This document shows positions 28,535-36,979 of a stretch of DNA of 64,000 bases, in pieces. Made by a program: the position numbers and the translations under genes. Origin of the DNA: DATARH01 sp963746885 (lineage in GTDB: Bacteria; Pseudomonadota; Alphaproteobacteria; ATCC43930; CGMCC-115725); the NCBI GenBank assembly GCA_963746885.1, contig CAVVDM010000006.1:1-64000 (forward strand), in the 5' to 3' direction. The notes below the pieces were generated by a model. The model saw nothing but the letters and a program-made list of their open reading frames with translations, was not told the origin of the DNA and did not search any database. Position 1 is the first letter of the stretch. Each line of letters opens with the position of its first letter.

Positions 28535-29488
28535 ATGCCGCAACAGATCCGCGCGATCGTCGTCGACCCGACAGCGGCGGGGAAACTGGCGATCAAGCCG
28601 GTGGATCTGCGCGACCCCGACCGCGACGAGGTCGCCGTTCGCGTCACCGCGATCTCGCTGAATCGCGGCGAGACCAGGCGCGCGCTACAGGTCGCCGAGG
28701 CGGGCTGGCGGCCGGGCTGGGATTTCGCCGGCGTGGTCGAGGGTGCCGCGGCGGACGGCAGCGGCCCCAAGCCCGGCACGCGGGTCGTCGGCATCCTGCC
28801 GTCGGGGGCCTGGGCCGAGCGCGTCAATTGCCGCAGCCATGCGGTGGCGGCATTGCCCGACGCGGTCAGCGACGCGCAGGCCGCGACATTGCCGGTCGCC
28901 GGGCTGACGGCGCTGCACGCGCTGCGCCAGGGCGGGCTGTTGCTCGGCCGCAAGGTGCTGATCGACGGCGCCTCGGGCGGGGTCGGGCACCTCGCCTGCC
29001 AGCTCGCTGCAGCGGCGGGCGCGCAGGTGTGGGGCCAGGTGCGCCGCCCGGAATATCGCGCCGCCGTCGCCGAATGGTGCGGCGAGCGGATTGTGCTGTC
29101 GCGCGACCTCGCCGCCGCCCGGCCGCACGGCCCCTACTGGCTGATCGTCGACTCACTGGGCGGCCCGGCGCTCGCCGCGGCATTGTCGATGCTGCAGCCC
29201 GGCGGCACCTGCGTGACGCTCGGCGTGTCCGATGCCAGCAGCGCGACGATCGAGAGCCGCGATTTCTTCGCGACCGGCGGGGCGCGGCTCTACGGCCTCA
29301 CCCTGTTCCACGAGCTGATGAGCGTCGAGCGCGGCGGCATCGGCCTTGCGCTACTCGCCGGCCTGATCGCCGCCGGCAAGTTGCGGCCGCAGATCGCGGT
29401 CGAGGCATCGTGGAGCGACGTGGGCACAGTCGCCCACCGCCTGATCGACCGCGACTTCACCGGCAAGGCGGTGCTGCACATCCGATAA
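28535..29488 (+). CDS. Zinc-free medium-chain quinone reductase-like oxidoreductase
   Basis: MDR-superfamily NAD(P)H-dependent oxidoreductase of 317 residues, quinone-oxidoreductase type. It has SLNRGETRRAL, WDFAGVVEG, LPVAGLTALHALRQGG and the Rossmann GASGGVGHLACQLAAAAGAQV. Catalytic zinc cysteines are absent. The substrate is not predictable. GGAGG lies 6-10 bases before the ATG. It is convergent with a small monooxygenase gene that ends 3 bases away. Confidence 0.85.
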   Translation: MPQQIRAIVVDPTAAGKLAIKPVDLRDPDRDEVAVRVTAISLNRGETRRALQVAEAGWRPGWDFAGVVEGAAADGSGPKPGTRVVGILPSGAWAERVNCRSHAVAALPDAVSDAQAATLPVAGLTALHALRQGGLLLGRKVLIDGASGGVGHLACQLAAAAGAQVWGQVRRPEYRAAVAEWCGERIVLSRDLAAARPHGPYWLIVDSLGGPALAAALSMLQPGGTCVTLGVSDASSATIESRDFFATGGARLYGLTLFHELMSVERGGIGLALLAGLIAAGKLRPQIAVEASWSDVGTVAHRLIDRDFTGKAVLHIR

Positions 29489-29491
29489 GGA

Positions 29492-29797
29492 TTACGCCGC
29501 CGGCTGGCAGACGTGGATTTCGCGGTTGGCCAAGAGCTCGCGGGTCTTGGCGCCGTAGGCGGCCATGTGCGGCGAGGCGCCATGCGCCTTCAGATGGTCG
29601 AGGCTGGCCCACTTCTCGATCACGACAAACGTGTCCGCGCCGAATTTGGCGCCGGGCCCGCCTTCGGCGTCGACGACCGGACCGTATTCGATGCAGCCGT
29701 CTTCGGCGTGGACCGCCGGCATGTTGGCGCGGAACGCGGCCAGCACTTCCTCGCGCTTGCCGGGCTTTGCGGTGATGATGGCGATGACGTGGATCAT
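29492..29797 (-). CDS. ABM-family putative quinol monooxygenase
   Basis: A 101-residue antibiotic-biosynthesis-monooxygenase-domain protein with ferredoxin-like fold: MIHVIAIITAKPGKREEVL, EDGCIEYGPV, FVVIEKWASLDHLKAHGASPHM. These are cofactor-free oxygenases or related small dimers (YgiN type). ATG 29797 has GGGAGCAAT upstream. Substrate unknown. Confidence 0.85.
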   Translation of the reverse strand: MIHVIAIITAKPGKREEVLAAFRANMPAVHAEDGCIEYGPVVDAEGGPGAKFGADTFVVIEKWASLDHLKAHGASPHMAAYGAKTRELLANREIHVCQPAA

Positions 29798-29881
29798 GGC
29801 GATTGCTCCCTCGGTGTTGGGCGTGGCGTACGCTCGGTGATCGCGGCAGGATAAAGGCGCTCTCGGCTGGAGGATAGACGG

Positions 29882-29971
29882 ATGGCGCAGCGCGGCATGA
29901 AATTCGGCATCTTTCTCGCGCCGTTCTACAGGATCGGCGCGCAGGACGTCGACCCGGCGGCCGAGGGGTGA
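29882..29971 (+). pseudogene. N-terminal fragment of an LLM flavin oxidoreductase
   Basis: A 29-codon frame whose start, MKFGIFLAPFYRIG, is the typical first strand and loop of LLM luciferase-like oxidoreductases. It then runs DVDPAAEG and stops, overlapping the GTG of the next gene. Nothing of the remaining ~300 residues is present downstream. It looks like a gene remnant from a deletion, now possibly serving as a leader ORF for the next gene. Confidence 0.55.
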
Positions 29972-30975
29972 ACCCGGCACCGGCGGCGCCGCTCGCCGCC
30001 GCGTTGGCCCTGCTGCTTCTCACGTCCGGCGGACCGGGGCGTGCCGCCGAGGCCGCCGCTCCGACGATTGCCGCCTACAGCGCCAACTACGCCGGCACCA
30101 TCGGCGACAAGAACATCGCCGTCAGCATCGACCGCTTTGCCGGACAAATTACCGGCAGCTATTTCTATGCCGGCAACGGCAAGCATCCGCTGACGCTGAA
30201 AGGCACCGTGTCCGGCGACGCCTTCGCGGCCGATGAGACGGTCGGCGGCAGGCTGACCGGACGCTGGCATGGCAGGCTAACGCCCGGTTCGATCGACGGC
30301 ACCTGGTCCTCGCCCGATGGCACGAAAACCTGGAAGCTGCATGCCGCCGACGCCTCGCACGGCAAAGCGTTCCCGTACGATATTCGGCTGGAGCTAACCG
30401 CCGGCGTTGACCGGGCCAGCGTGATCAAGAACCAGCTGGGCGGGGGATGCAGCGCCGACGGCAAGGCAACCGCGGTCGCCGCAGTCGAGCTTATCGATCC
30501 GGCGACCGGCCATGTCGTGCAGACCCTGGGCGGCGACGTTGCGGGCGTCCTGTCACAGGGCACCTGCACCATGTTTGTGCCGATCGTCGAGGACATGAAT
30601 TTCGACGGCTGGCCCGATCTGCGCATCGCACAATTTCTGCCGGCGAGCCCGAACATCCCCTATGCCGCCTGGCTGTTCGACCCGGCGACGCGCAACCTCG
30701 CGGCAAGCGACGATCTGGAGGAGATCGCCTCGCCCGCATTCGATCCGGCCGCCAAACGGGTGACCAGCGCGGTGCGCAACAGCTGCTGCTCCTATACGAA
30801 TGAAGTCTACGCGTGGCACAAGGGCCATCTACGGCTGGTGGAGAAGACCGATATCGATTATCTGCCCCCCGACGCCGCGCCAGCCGGCAAGAATTGCTAT
30901 GTCGAAAAGCGCTACAAGTTGCTGGACGGCAAGATGGCGCTCGTCAAGACCACGAAGGGGTGCGACAAGAGCTAG
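29968..30975 (+). CDS. Exported XAC2610-like protein of unknown function
   Basis: Secreted protein of about 335 residues with a signal peptide (LAAALALLLLTSGGPGRAAEA). The C-terminal half has the FG-GAP-like strand VEDMNFDGWPDLRIAQFLPAS followed by YAAWLFDPATRNLAASDDLEEI, a pattern known in XAC2610-related exported proteins. Six cysteines in the mature part suggest disulfides (CSADG, CTMF, CCSY, CYVEK, CDKS). The GTG start overlaps the stop of the small upstream LLM fragment. Function unknown. Confidence 0.75.
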   Translation: MNPAPAAPLAAALALLLLTSGGPGRAAEAAAPTIAAYSANYAGTIGDKNIAVSIDRFAGQITGSYFYAGNGKHPLTLKGTVSGDAFAADETVGGRLTGRWHGRLTPGSIDGTWSSPDGTKTWKLHAADASHGKAFPYDIRLELTAGVDRASVIKNQLGGGCSADGKATAVAAVELIDPATGHVVQTLGGDVAGVLSQGTCTMFVPIVEDMNFDGWPDLRIAQFLPASPNIPYAAWLFDPATRNLAASDDLEEIASPAFDPAAKRVTSAVRNSCCSYTNEVYAWHKGHLRLVEKTDIDYLPPDAAPAGKNCYVEKRYKLLDGKMALVKTTKGCDKS

Positions 30976-31002
30976 GCTGCCGCATCGAGAAGGGGACACA
31001 GC

Positions 31003-31893
31003 GTGACGCCCGAGACGATCCTCGCCCACCGCCCGCGCGTGCTGAGCCAGGCGCAGCGCGAGCGCTATTTCGCCACCGGTTACCTCGCCGCCGAGGGGCT
31101 GATCCCAACCGATTGGCTGCGCCGGCTGATCGCGCTGTCCGATGCGTTCATCGAGCAAAGCCGCGGCGTCGCCGCCTCGAACGCGGCGTTCGACCTCGGC
31201 CCCGAACACCGGCCGCAGCGACCGCATGTCCGCCGGCTGCGCGCCCTCGTCGACCGCCATCCCGATTTCTGGAGCTTCGCGGCGGAGTCGGTGCTGGCCG
31301 ACATCGCGGCCGATTTGGTCGGCCCGGACGTCAAGTTCCACAGCAGCAAGCTCAACTACAAATGGCCGGGCACCGGCGAGATCGTCAAATGGCACCAGGA
31401 CATCCCGGCCTGGCCGCACACCAACTACAGCCCGGTGACGCTCGGCGTCTATCTCGGCGACGTGCCCGCCGACCAGGGGCCGCTGACCTGCGTCGCCGGC
31501 AGCCACCAGGGGCCGATCTTCGTGCATCGCGACGACGCGGGCGCCTGGACCGGCTCGATCCGCGACGCCGACATGGCGACCGTCGATCTGCGCGATGCCG
31601 AGGATCTGACCGGCCGGGCCGGCACGGTCATCGCGATCAACTGCCGCACCGTGCACGCCTCGCGCGCCAACTTCACCGACCGGGTGCGGCCGGTCGCGCT
31701 GTTTGTCTACAGTTCGGCCGACGCGTTCCCCTGGATCGCGGCGCCGACCCCGACCAGCCATACCGGCGACATCGTGCGCGGCATGCCGGCGCAATTCGCG
31801 CAGCTCGACCCGACGCCGTGCCCGGTGCCGCCCGATTGGAGCCGCCAGGGCTACGGCTCGATCTTCACCGCCCAGGGCGCCGAGATCGACTGA
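31003..31893 (+). CDS. Phytanoyl-CoA dioxygenase (PhyH) family protein
   Basis: Fe(II)/2-oxoglutarate dioxygenase of about 296 residues. Metal ligands: VKWHQDIPAW (His 131, Asp 133) and CRTVHASRAN (His 218), with an Arg a few residues on (DRVRP) for 2-oxoglutarate. The final RQGYGSIFTAQGAEID is common in bacterial PhyH proteins. The start is a GTG with GAAGGGG 10 bases upstream. The substrate is unknown. Confidence 0.86.
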   Translation: MTPETILAHRPRVLSQAQRERYFATGYLAAEGLIPTDWLRRLIALSDAFIEQSRGVAASNAAFDLGPEHRPQRPHVRRLRALVDRHPDFWSFAAESVLADIAADLVGPDVKFHSSKLNYKWPGTGEIVKWHQDIPAWPHTNYSPVTLGVYLGDVPADQGPLTCVAGSHQGPIFVHRDDAGAWTGSIRDADMATVDLRDAEDLTGRAGTVIAINCRTVHASRANFTDRVRPVALFVYSSADAFPWIAAPTPTSHTGDIVRGMPAQFAQLDPTPCPVPPDWSRQGYGSIFTAQGAEID

Positions 31894-31905
31894 GAGTCCT
31901 GCCGG

Positions 31906-33287
31906 TTACGCGCCGCGGCCGGTGCGAAGAAGCTCGACGAGCGGGGCGACGCTTGCGGCGCGGCGGAAGTCGTGAACGATGTCGAGGATTGCCGCGACCC
32001 GCTTGTCCGACAGCCCGGCGAGCGGCATCAGGGCGCGGCTCTTGGCGTCGATGTCGGCCCAGGCGATGCCGAGCATGCCCGACCCCTTCGGCATATAAAC
32101 CGTATTGGTGAAGCTCCGCCCGTCGCTGGTGCGGATCGTCACCGTGGCGCCCTGACGATAGCGCGCGGCGTCCGCCGTCGGAGGCGGGCCGACCCGGACC
32201 TTGTCGATCAGGCCGTGGATCACCGGGTCGGCGATCTTGGCGGGCGTCGCATGGACCCAGGAGAAATCGCGGTCGGCGACGCCGGCGGCGGTGAAATAGG
32301 CCGGGCTGTGCGCCATGTCGACCAGGGTTTTGGGGTGCAGCGGGCCGCTCAGCGCGGTCAGGCCCGGGCGCGACACGGTGATGCTCTCGACCTGGTCCGG
32401 CGCCGCGCGGGCGTCACGGGCGGCGTTGGCGGCGGCTTCGGCCAAGGAATGGTATGGGTGGCCGCCGGGCACCAGCTTGACCGCCATGTCGGTGACGATG
32501 TCCCACGAGGCGCCGAGATCGCGCGTTGCGGCGGCGCCGGCGGCGGCGCCATCGACCCCGCCATAGGCCTCGAAAAACCCGAGCTTCATTTCGAGGATGT
32601 GCTCCTCGGCCTTGTAGCCGCGCTGCGCCGCACGCACCGCCTGGATGCCGTTCGCGGTCGCGACGCCGGCATGGTATTCGCGCGCGACGCTGGTATCGGC
32701 GGCCTTCGCCAGCCCGCCGGTCGAGGTCGCAGTCAGCGCGATCGCATGCGTCATCTGCTCGGCGTCGAGGTGCAACAGACGCGCCGCGGCGCCCGTCGCG
32801 GCGAAAATCGCCGCATTCGAGCCGTGGAAGCCACGCTCGCGGAAGCCGGGCATCCCATCGATGATATGCCCGGCCAGTTCGTAGCCGACGACGATCGCCG
32901 TCAGCACATCTTCGCCGCTGCCGCCGTGGTGCTCGGCCGCGGCGAGCGCGGTCGCGACCAGCGGCGTGCCGCAATGCACGATCGTGCGCAGGTCGCTGTC
33001 GTCGGAGGCGGCGGCGTCGCTCATCACCGCGTTGACCTGCGCCGCGGCGACGACCGGCAGCTTGGCGCCCCGTCGGAACCGGCGTCGAACCATACCGAGG
33101 CGCGCGGGCTGCCGCCGAGGCTGCTCGCCATGTCTTTGACGATCTTGGCGGACTCGATGCCGCTGCCCATCGCCGCGCTGGCGAGCGTGCTGGCGATCAA
33201 CATCGCGGCGTGATCGAGCGCCTGGGCCGGCAAATCGGCCGCCCGGCGGCTCGTCAGAAACGCTGCCAAGTCGCGTGCCACACTCAT
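31906..33287 (-). CDS. MmgE/PrpD family protein, one frameshift
   Basis: Family of 2-methylcitrate dehydratase, iminodisuccinate epimerase and cis-aconitate decarboxylase. N-terminal helical part: MSVARDLAAFLTSRRAADL, DHAAMLIASTLASAAMG and GGSPRASVWF; after a frame change near 33071 the core follows with AAQVNAVMSDAAASDD, HCGTPLVATALAAAEHHGGSGED, GFHGSNAAIFAATGAAARLL and KLVPGGHPYHSLAEA. Start ATG 33287. Corrected length about 460 residues, as in the family. It is not next to other methylcitrate-cycle genes, so the reaction is open. Confidence 0.83.
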
Positions 33288-33395
33288 CGCATCCTCCCCG
33301 CCATCCTGCCGTTGAGTTCGCCGCGTCATGCTGCCAAGCTTCGCTCCGGGCGCCGCGACCGCGGGCCCCAGCGAACCCGTCCGGAGGAAACCAGC

Positions 33396-33749
33396 ATGGC
33401 CATGGAAATCGGGCACGTCCACATCAAGACGTACGACCCCAAGAAGACGGCGAAGTTCTACATCGACAATTTCGGCGCGACGATGAAGAACGAGGCGCCC
33501 AACGGCAACATTCAGCTCGACCTGCACGGCCTGCAGCTCAACGTCACGACGATCAGCGCGGCGCAGAACCGCAAGCAGATGATGGGGATCGAGCACATCG
33601 CGGTGCAGACCGACGACTATGCCGCCGCCATCGCCAAACTGCGCAGCAACGGCGCGCATGTCATGATGGAGCAGAACAACAACGGCCGCCATGTCGCCTT
33701 CATCGAGGCCCCCGACGGCGCCCAGATGGAGCTGATCGAAAAGGTCTAA
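33396..33749 (+). CDS. VOC (glyoxalase/bleomycin-resistance) family protein
   Basis: Small 117-residue metal-binding VOC protein with paired beta-alpha-beta-beta-beta units: EIGHVHIKTYDPKKTAKFY, LDLHGLQLNVTT, MGIEHIAVQTDDYAAAI and HVAFIEAPDGAQMELIE. His 7 or His 9, His in GIEHIAV and the last Glu fit the metal ligands. GGAGG lies 9 bases before ATG 33396. The partner LLM oxidoreductase downstream suggests a joint catabolic role, which is inference. Confidence 0.87.
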   Translation: MAMEIGHVHIKTYDPKKTAKFYIDNFGATMKNEAPNGNIQLDLHGLQLNVTTISAAQNRKQMMGIEHIAVQTDDYAAAIAKLRSNGAHVMMEQNNNGRHVAFIEAPDGAQMELIEKV

Positions 33750-33757
33750 CCGCCGGC

Positions 33758-33791
33758 CCGGGTCATCCCCGCTCCAGCGGGGATGACCCGG
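33758..33791. repeat. REP-like perfect palindrome between VOC and LLM genes
   Basis: CCGGGTCATCCCCGCT and its exact complement AGCGGGGATGACCCGG flank a two-base loop CC, giving a 16-base-pair stem. The core GTCATCCCCGC...GCGGGGATGAC is the type of dispersed palindrome common in Proteobacteria. It may act as a terminator or mRNA stabiliser for the VOC gene. Confidence 0.8.
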
Positions 33792-33810
33792 CTTTCGAGA
33801 GGACAGGCGC

Positions 33811-34728
33811 ATGGCGCTGAAGGACAAGATCAAGTTCGGCATGTCGTTGCCGCACCGCTCGCCCGAAGCGATCGACATGGCGGCGGTGCGCACCGTGGCG
33901 ACGCGCGCCGAGGCGCTCGGCTTCCAGGATTTGTGGGTGACCGAGAACTCGCTCGATCACGCCTTCTGCTTCGACCCGATCGTGGTGCTGACCTACGCGG
34001 CGGCCGTCACGTCAAAAATCCGGCTCGGCGCCTCGGTCGTCGTGCTGCAGATCCACAGCCCGCTGATGGTCGCCCATCAATGGGCCTGCCTCGATTATGT
34101 CAGCAATGGCCGCGCCATTCTCGGGGTCGGGATCGGGCGCGAGCACCATTACCGCCAGTTCGAGGTCTCGCAGGAGGGCCGCGTCGCCCGCTTCCGCGAG
34201 GAGGTCGACGTGATCAGGGCGTTGTGGACCGAGGAAAAAATCACCTACCAGGGCCGCTTCTATCACCTCAAAGACGAGACAATGGCGCCGAAGCCGGTGC
34301 AGAAGCCGCTGCCGATCTGGATGGGGGTCGGCCATCCCAATGCGGTGCGGCGCGCCGCCGGAATCGCCGACGGCTGGATGGGATCGGGCGGCTCGCGCAT
34401 CGCCGATTTCGGGGCGTCGGTGCCGATCCTGAAGGCGGCGCTTGAGGAGAAGGGGCGCGATCCGGCGACATTCCCGATCTCAAAGCGCCTGTTCATGGCG
34501 GTCGACGAGCGCCCCGAGGTGGCGCGGCGCGAGTTGTTGCGCTGGTTTACCGATGTCTACCGCAACCCGCCCGGCACCGATCTGTGCGGCATCCACGGCA
34601 CGCCGGAACAGGTGCGCGAGCGCCTCGAAGAGGTCATCGCGATGGGCGCCAACCATCTGCTGCTCAACCCGGTCAGCCGCCATGCCGAGCAGGTCGAGGC
34701 GTTGGCCGAAGTGGTCGGGCTCAAATGA
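33811..34728 (+). CDS. LLM-class flavin-dependent oxidoreductase
   Basis: Luciferase-like oxidoreductase of 305 residues: KIKFGMSLPHRSPEAIDMA, GFQDLWVTENSLDHAF, LDYVSNGRAILGVGIGREHHYRQFE and TPEQVRERLEEVIAMGANHL. This pattern resembles the F420- or FMN-using LLM group frequent in Actinobacteria and Alphaproteobacteria; the cofactor cannot be set from sequence by eye. Its stop overlaps the start of the methyltransferase gene (ATGA). Confidence 0.87.
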   Translation: MALKDKIKFGMSLPHRSPEAIDMAAVRTVATRAEALGFQDLWVTENSLDHAFCFDPIVVLTYAAAVTSKIRLGASVVVLQIHSPLMVAHQWACLDYVSNGRAILGVGIGREHHYRQFEVSQEGRVARFREEVDVIRALWTEEKITYQGRFYHLKDETMAPKPVQKPLPIWMGVGHPNAVRRAAGIADGWMGSGGSRIADFGASVPILKAALEEKGRDPATFPISKRLFMAVDERPEVARRELLRWFTDVYRNPPGTDLCGIHGTPEQVRERLEEVIAMGANHLLLNPVSRHAEQVEALAEVVGLK

Positions 34729-35459
34729 GCGCGGCGCCGATCGACCCGGTCAAGCAGCAGGTTGCCGCCCACTGGGATCGCCGCGCGGCGCATTTCGACG
34801 AGGATTTCGGCCACAGCATCGGCGGCCCCGCCGAGCGCGCGGCGTGGGACCGGATCCTCGACCTGGTCGCCCCGCGCGGCCCGATGCTCGACGCGCTCGA
34901 TGTCGGCTGCGGCACCGGGTTCCTGAGCCTCGAACTGGCGGCGCGCGGCCACCGCGTGACCGGCGTCGATCTCGCGCCGGCGATGCTCGAAGCGGCGCGC
35001 AAGAAGGCGGCGGCGCAAGGCGTCGCGGCGCATTTCCAGGAGGGCGACGCCGAAAACCTGCCGTTCGCGCCGGGCAGCTTCGACCTCGTGATCAGCCGCC
35101 ATGTGCTGTGGACACTGCCGCATCCCGAGGCGGCAATCGACGACTGGATGCGCGTCCTGCGCCCGGGCGGCCGGCTCGCGATCATCGACGGCGCGCAGTA
35201 CGACGCCGCCACCGCGCCGCCGCAGCGCGAGAACGCCCGCACCAGCCCGGAATATGCCGCGATCGGCGACCAGCTGCCGTTTTACGGCGGCCGGCCGCGC
35301 GAGGAAATCGAGGCGGTGTTGCGGGCGCACGGGCTCGTCAACGTCGCCAGCGACCCGCTCCACGACCTCGTCGCCGCGCAAACCGAGCGGATGGAAGCAG
35401 CAGGCCGCGAGGTAAGGCGGCGCCAGCGTTATATCGCGTGGGGCGACGTCCCGCGCTAG
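34725..35459 (+). CDS. Class I SAM-dependent methyltransferase
   Basis: A 244-residue methyltransferase of the UbiE/Methyltransf_11 type. Motif I ALDVGCGTGFLSLELAARGH, the acidic end VTGVDLAPAMLEAARKKA, motif II FDLVISRHVLWTLPHPEAA and motif III LRPGGRLAIIDG. The substrate is unknown. It is coupled to the LLM oxidoreductase by a 4-base overlap and followed 11 bases later by the crotonase gene, so these three likely form an operon. Confidence 0.88.
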   Translation: MSAAPIDPVKQQVAAHWDRRAAHFDEDFGHSIGGPAERAAWDRILDLVAPRGPMLDALDVGCGTGFLSLELAARGHRVTGVDLAPAMLEAARKKAAAQGVAAHFQEGDAENLPFAPGSFDLVISRHVLWTLPHPEAAIDDWMRVLRPGGRLAIIDGAQYDAATAPPQRENARTSPEYAAIGDQLPFYGGRPREEIEAVLRAHGLVNVASDPLHDLVAAQTERMEAAGREVRRRQRYIAWGDVPR

Positions 35460-35470
35460 AGGAGAATGCG

Positions 35471-36241
35471 ATGGCTTACGAGACCATTCTGGTTGAGGCG
35501 GAAGACGGTGTCGGCATCATCACGCTGAACCGGCCGGACAAGCTCAACGCGATGAACCGCCAGCTGAACGGCGAATTGCGCGACGCGATCAAGCGCTTCG
35601 AGGGCGACGAGGCGATCGGCTGTATCGTCCTGACCGGCGCCGGCCGCGCCTTCTCGGCCGGCGGCGACATCCACGAGCAGCGCGAGGACGACCGCCGCCA
35701 CAGCGAGGACGAACTGGAAAAGCTGCGCAGCGGCCGCGGCAGCCTTGATATCGGCATCTGCACCAAGCCGACGATCGGCATGATGAACGGCCTCGCCTTC
35801 GGCGGCGCGGCGGTGCTGGCCTCCTCGCTCGACATGCGAATCGGCTGCGAGCACACGAAATTCCGCTTTCTCGCCGCCGCCTATGGCCGCATCAACAGCA
35901 CCTGGACCTTGCCCAACCAGGTCGGCTGGCCGATCGCCAAGGAGCTGCTGTTCTCGGCGCGGGTCGTCGAGGCCGAGGAAGCCTACCGGATCGGCCTCCT
36001 CAACCATCTCGTACCGACGAGCGAATTGCGCGCGAAGACGATGGAGTTGGCGAAGACGATCGCCGGCAACAACCGCGCCGCGGTCATCGGCATCAAGCAG
36101 CTGCTGCTGAAGCAGATGAACCAGACCCTTGAGGAACAATGGGCCGAGGAGCGCCATTTCACGACGCATGTCGTGAAGGGCGCCAAGGCCGAAGACGCCT
36201 TCCCCGAATTCATCGCCCGCAAGGGCCGCCCGATTTCGTAA
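35471..36241 (+). CDS. Enoyl-CoA hydratase/isomerase (crotonase) family protein
   Basis: Crotonase-fold protein of 256 residues. Oxyanion-hole segments GAGRAFSAGGDIHEQ and MNGLAFGGAAVLASSLDMRIG are present. In the second segment and the following FRFLAAAYGRINS, the positions of the two catalytic Glu of enoyl-CoA hydratase seem to hold Ala or Val, so a different crotonase reaction (hydrolase, isomerase or lyase) is more likely. GAGGAGA precedes the ATG by 6 bases. Confidence 0.87.
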   Translation: MAYETILVEAEDGVGIITLNRPDKLNAMNRQLNGELRDAIKRFEGDEAIGCIVLTGAGRAFSAGGDIHEQREDDRRHSEDELEKLRSGRGSLDIGICTKPTIGMMNGLAFGGAAVLASSLDMRIGCEHTKFRFLAAAYGRINSTWTLPNQVGWPIAKELLFSARVVEAEEAYRIGLLNHLVPTSELRAKTMELAKTIAGNNRAAVIGIKQLLLKQMNQTLEEQWAEERHFTTHVVKGAKAEDAFPEFIARKGRPIS

Positions 36242-36244
36242 GGG

Positions 36245-36817
36245 CTAGCGCGCCTCGGTCCAGCTTTCCGAGAAGGCCAGCGCGCAGGTGCTGAACGGGC
36301 GGCTTTCGCGCTGCATCGGCCAGGGCTTGCCGGCAGCTTCGACGCCGTTGCGCGCGAGCCGCGCGCCGAGAGCCGGGATCAGCAAGGTGCACACGCCATA
36401 TTTGCGGCCGCCCTCGCCCGGGTTGGTGTGGATCAACAGCGGATCGCCGATGTCGTACCAAGTCAGGCTGATCTCCTCGCCGTGCGCGAGCAGGCTCTCG
36501 GTCCAGAAATAGCGCGGATCGCCGGATTTGGCGAAATCCGCCTCGATGACCGGGATTGCCGGATCGGCAGTCTCGGCGTTCAGCATCCCCTGCACCGTCG
36601 CCTGCAGCCAGCGCGCCATCGCGATGTTGTCGGAATAGATGCGCCAGCGATCGTCGGTCAGTTCGCTTTTCAGATAGAGCACATGGCCCGGCCCGGCCGG
36701 GCAGGTGATGATGCGCCAATAGCTGGCGTTGGTCGTCAGCGCCCCGCCATCGCTGGCGGAGAGCCGGATGAACGGGTTTTCGCCGGTCAGGATCACGCGG
36801 TTCGGGTCGGCGGCCAT
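36245..36817 (-). CDS. Conserved protein of unknown function, 190 residues
   Basis: Soluble protein without signal peptide. It has a beta-rich look: RVILTGENPFIRLSASDGGAL, YWRIITCPAGPGHVLYLKSEL, RWRIYSDNIAMARWLQATVQ, ISLTWYDIGDPLLIHTNPGE. No family was recognised. ATG 36817 has AGGGAGGG upstream. It ends 3 bases from the convergent crotonase gene and is divergent from the GST gene 162 bases away. Confidence 0.7.
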   Translation of the reverse strand: MAADPNRVILTGENPFIRLSASDGGALTTNASYWRIITCPAGPGHVLYLKSELTDDRWRIYSDNIAMARWLQATVQGMLNAETADPAIPVIEADFAKSGDPRYFWTESLLAHGEEISLTWYDIGDPLLIHTNPGEGGRKYGVCTLLIPALGARLARNGVEAAGKPWPMQRESRPFSTCALAFSESWTEAR

Positions 36818-36979
36818 TAGTGCCCTCCCTCGTCGAAAATGGCGACGCGGCGATGCTAGGCCATGCCGCGCCGCAACGCCACCCGGGCTGGTTTCGCGCC
36901 AATTGCAGCTTGCGAGGGCAGGACATCGCGGTAATGCTGCCGCCAGCCCGAGCGACCCCTCTAATGGAGCCCCCCGCCG

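Noticed and set aside
36424..36437. TTGGTGTGGATCAA, similar to an FNR box
   Set aside because: It lies inside the coding region of the unknown gene at 36245-36817 and has no downstream start, so it is likely chance.
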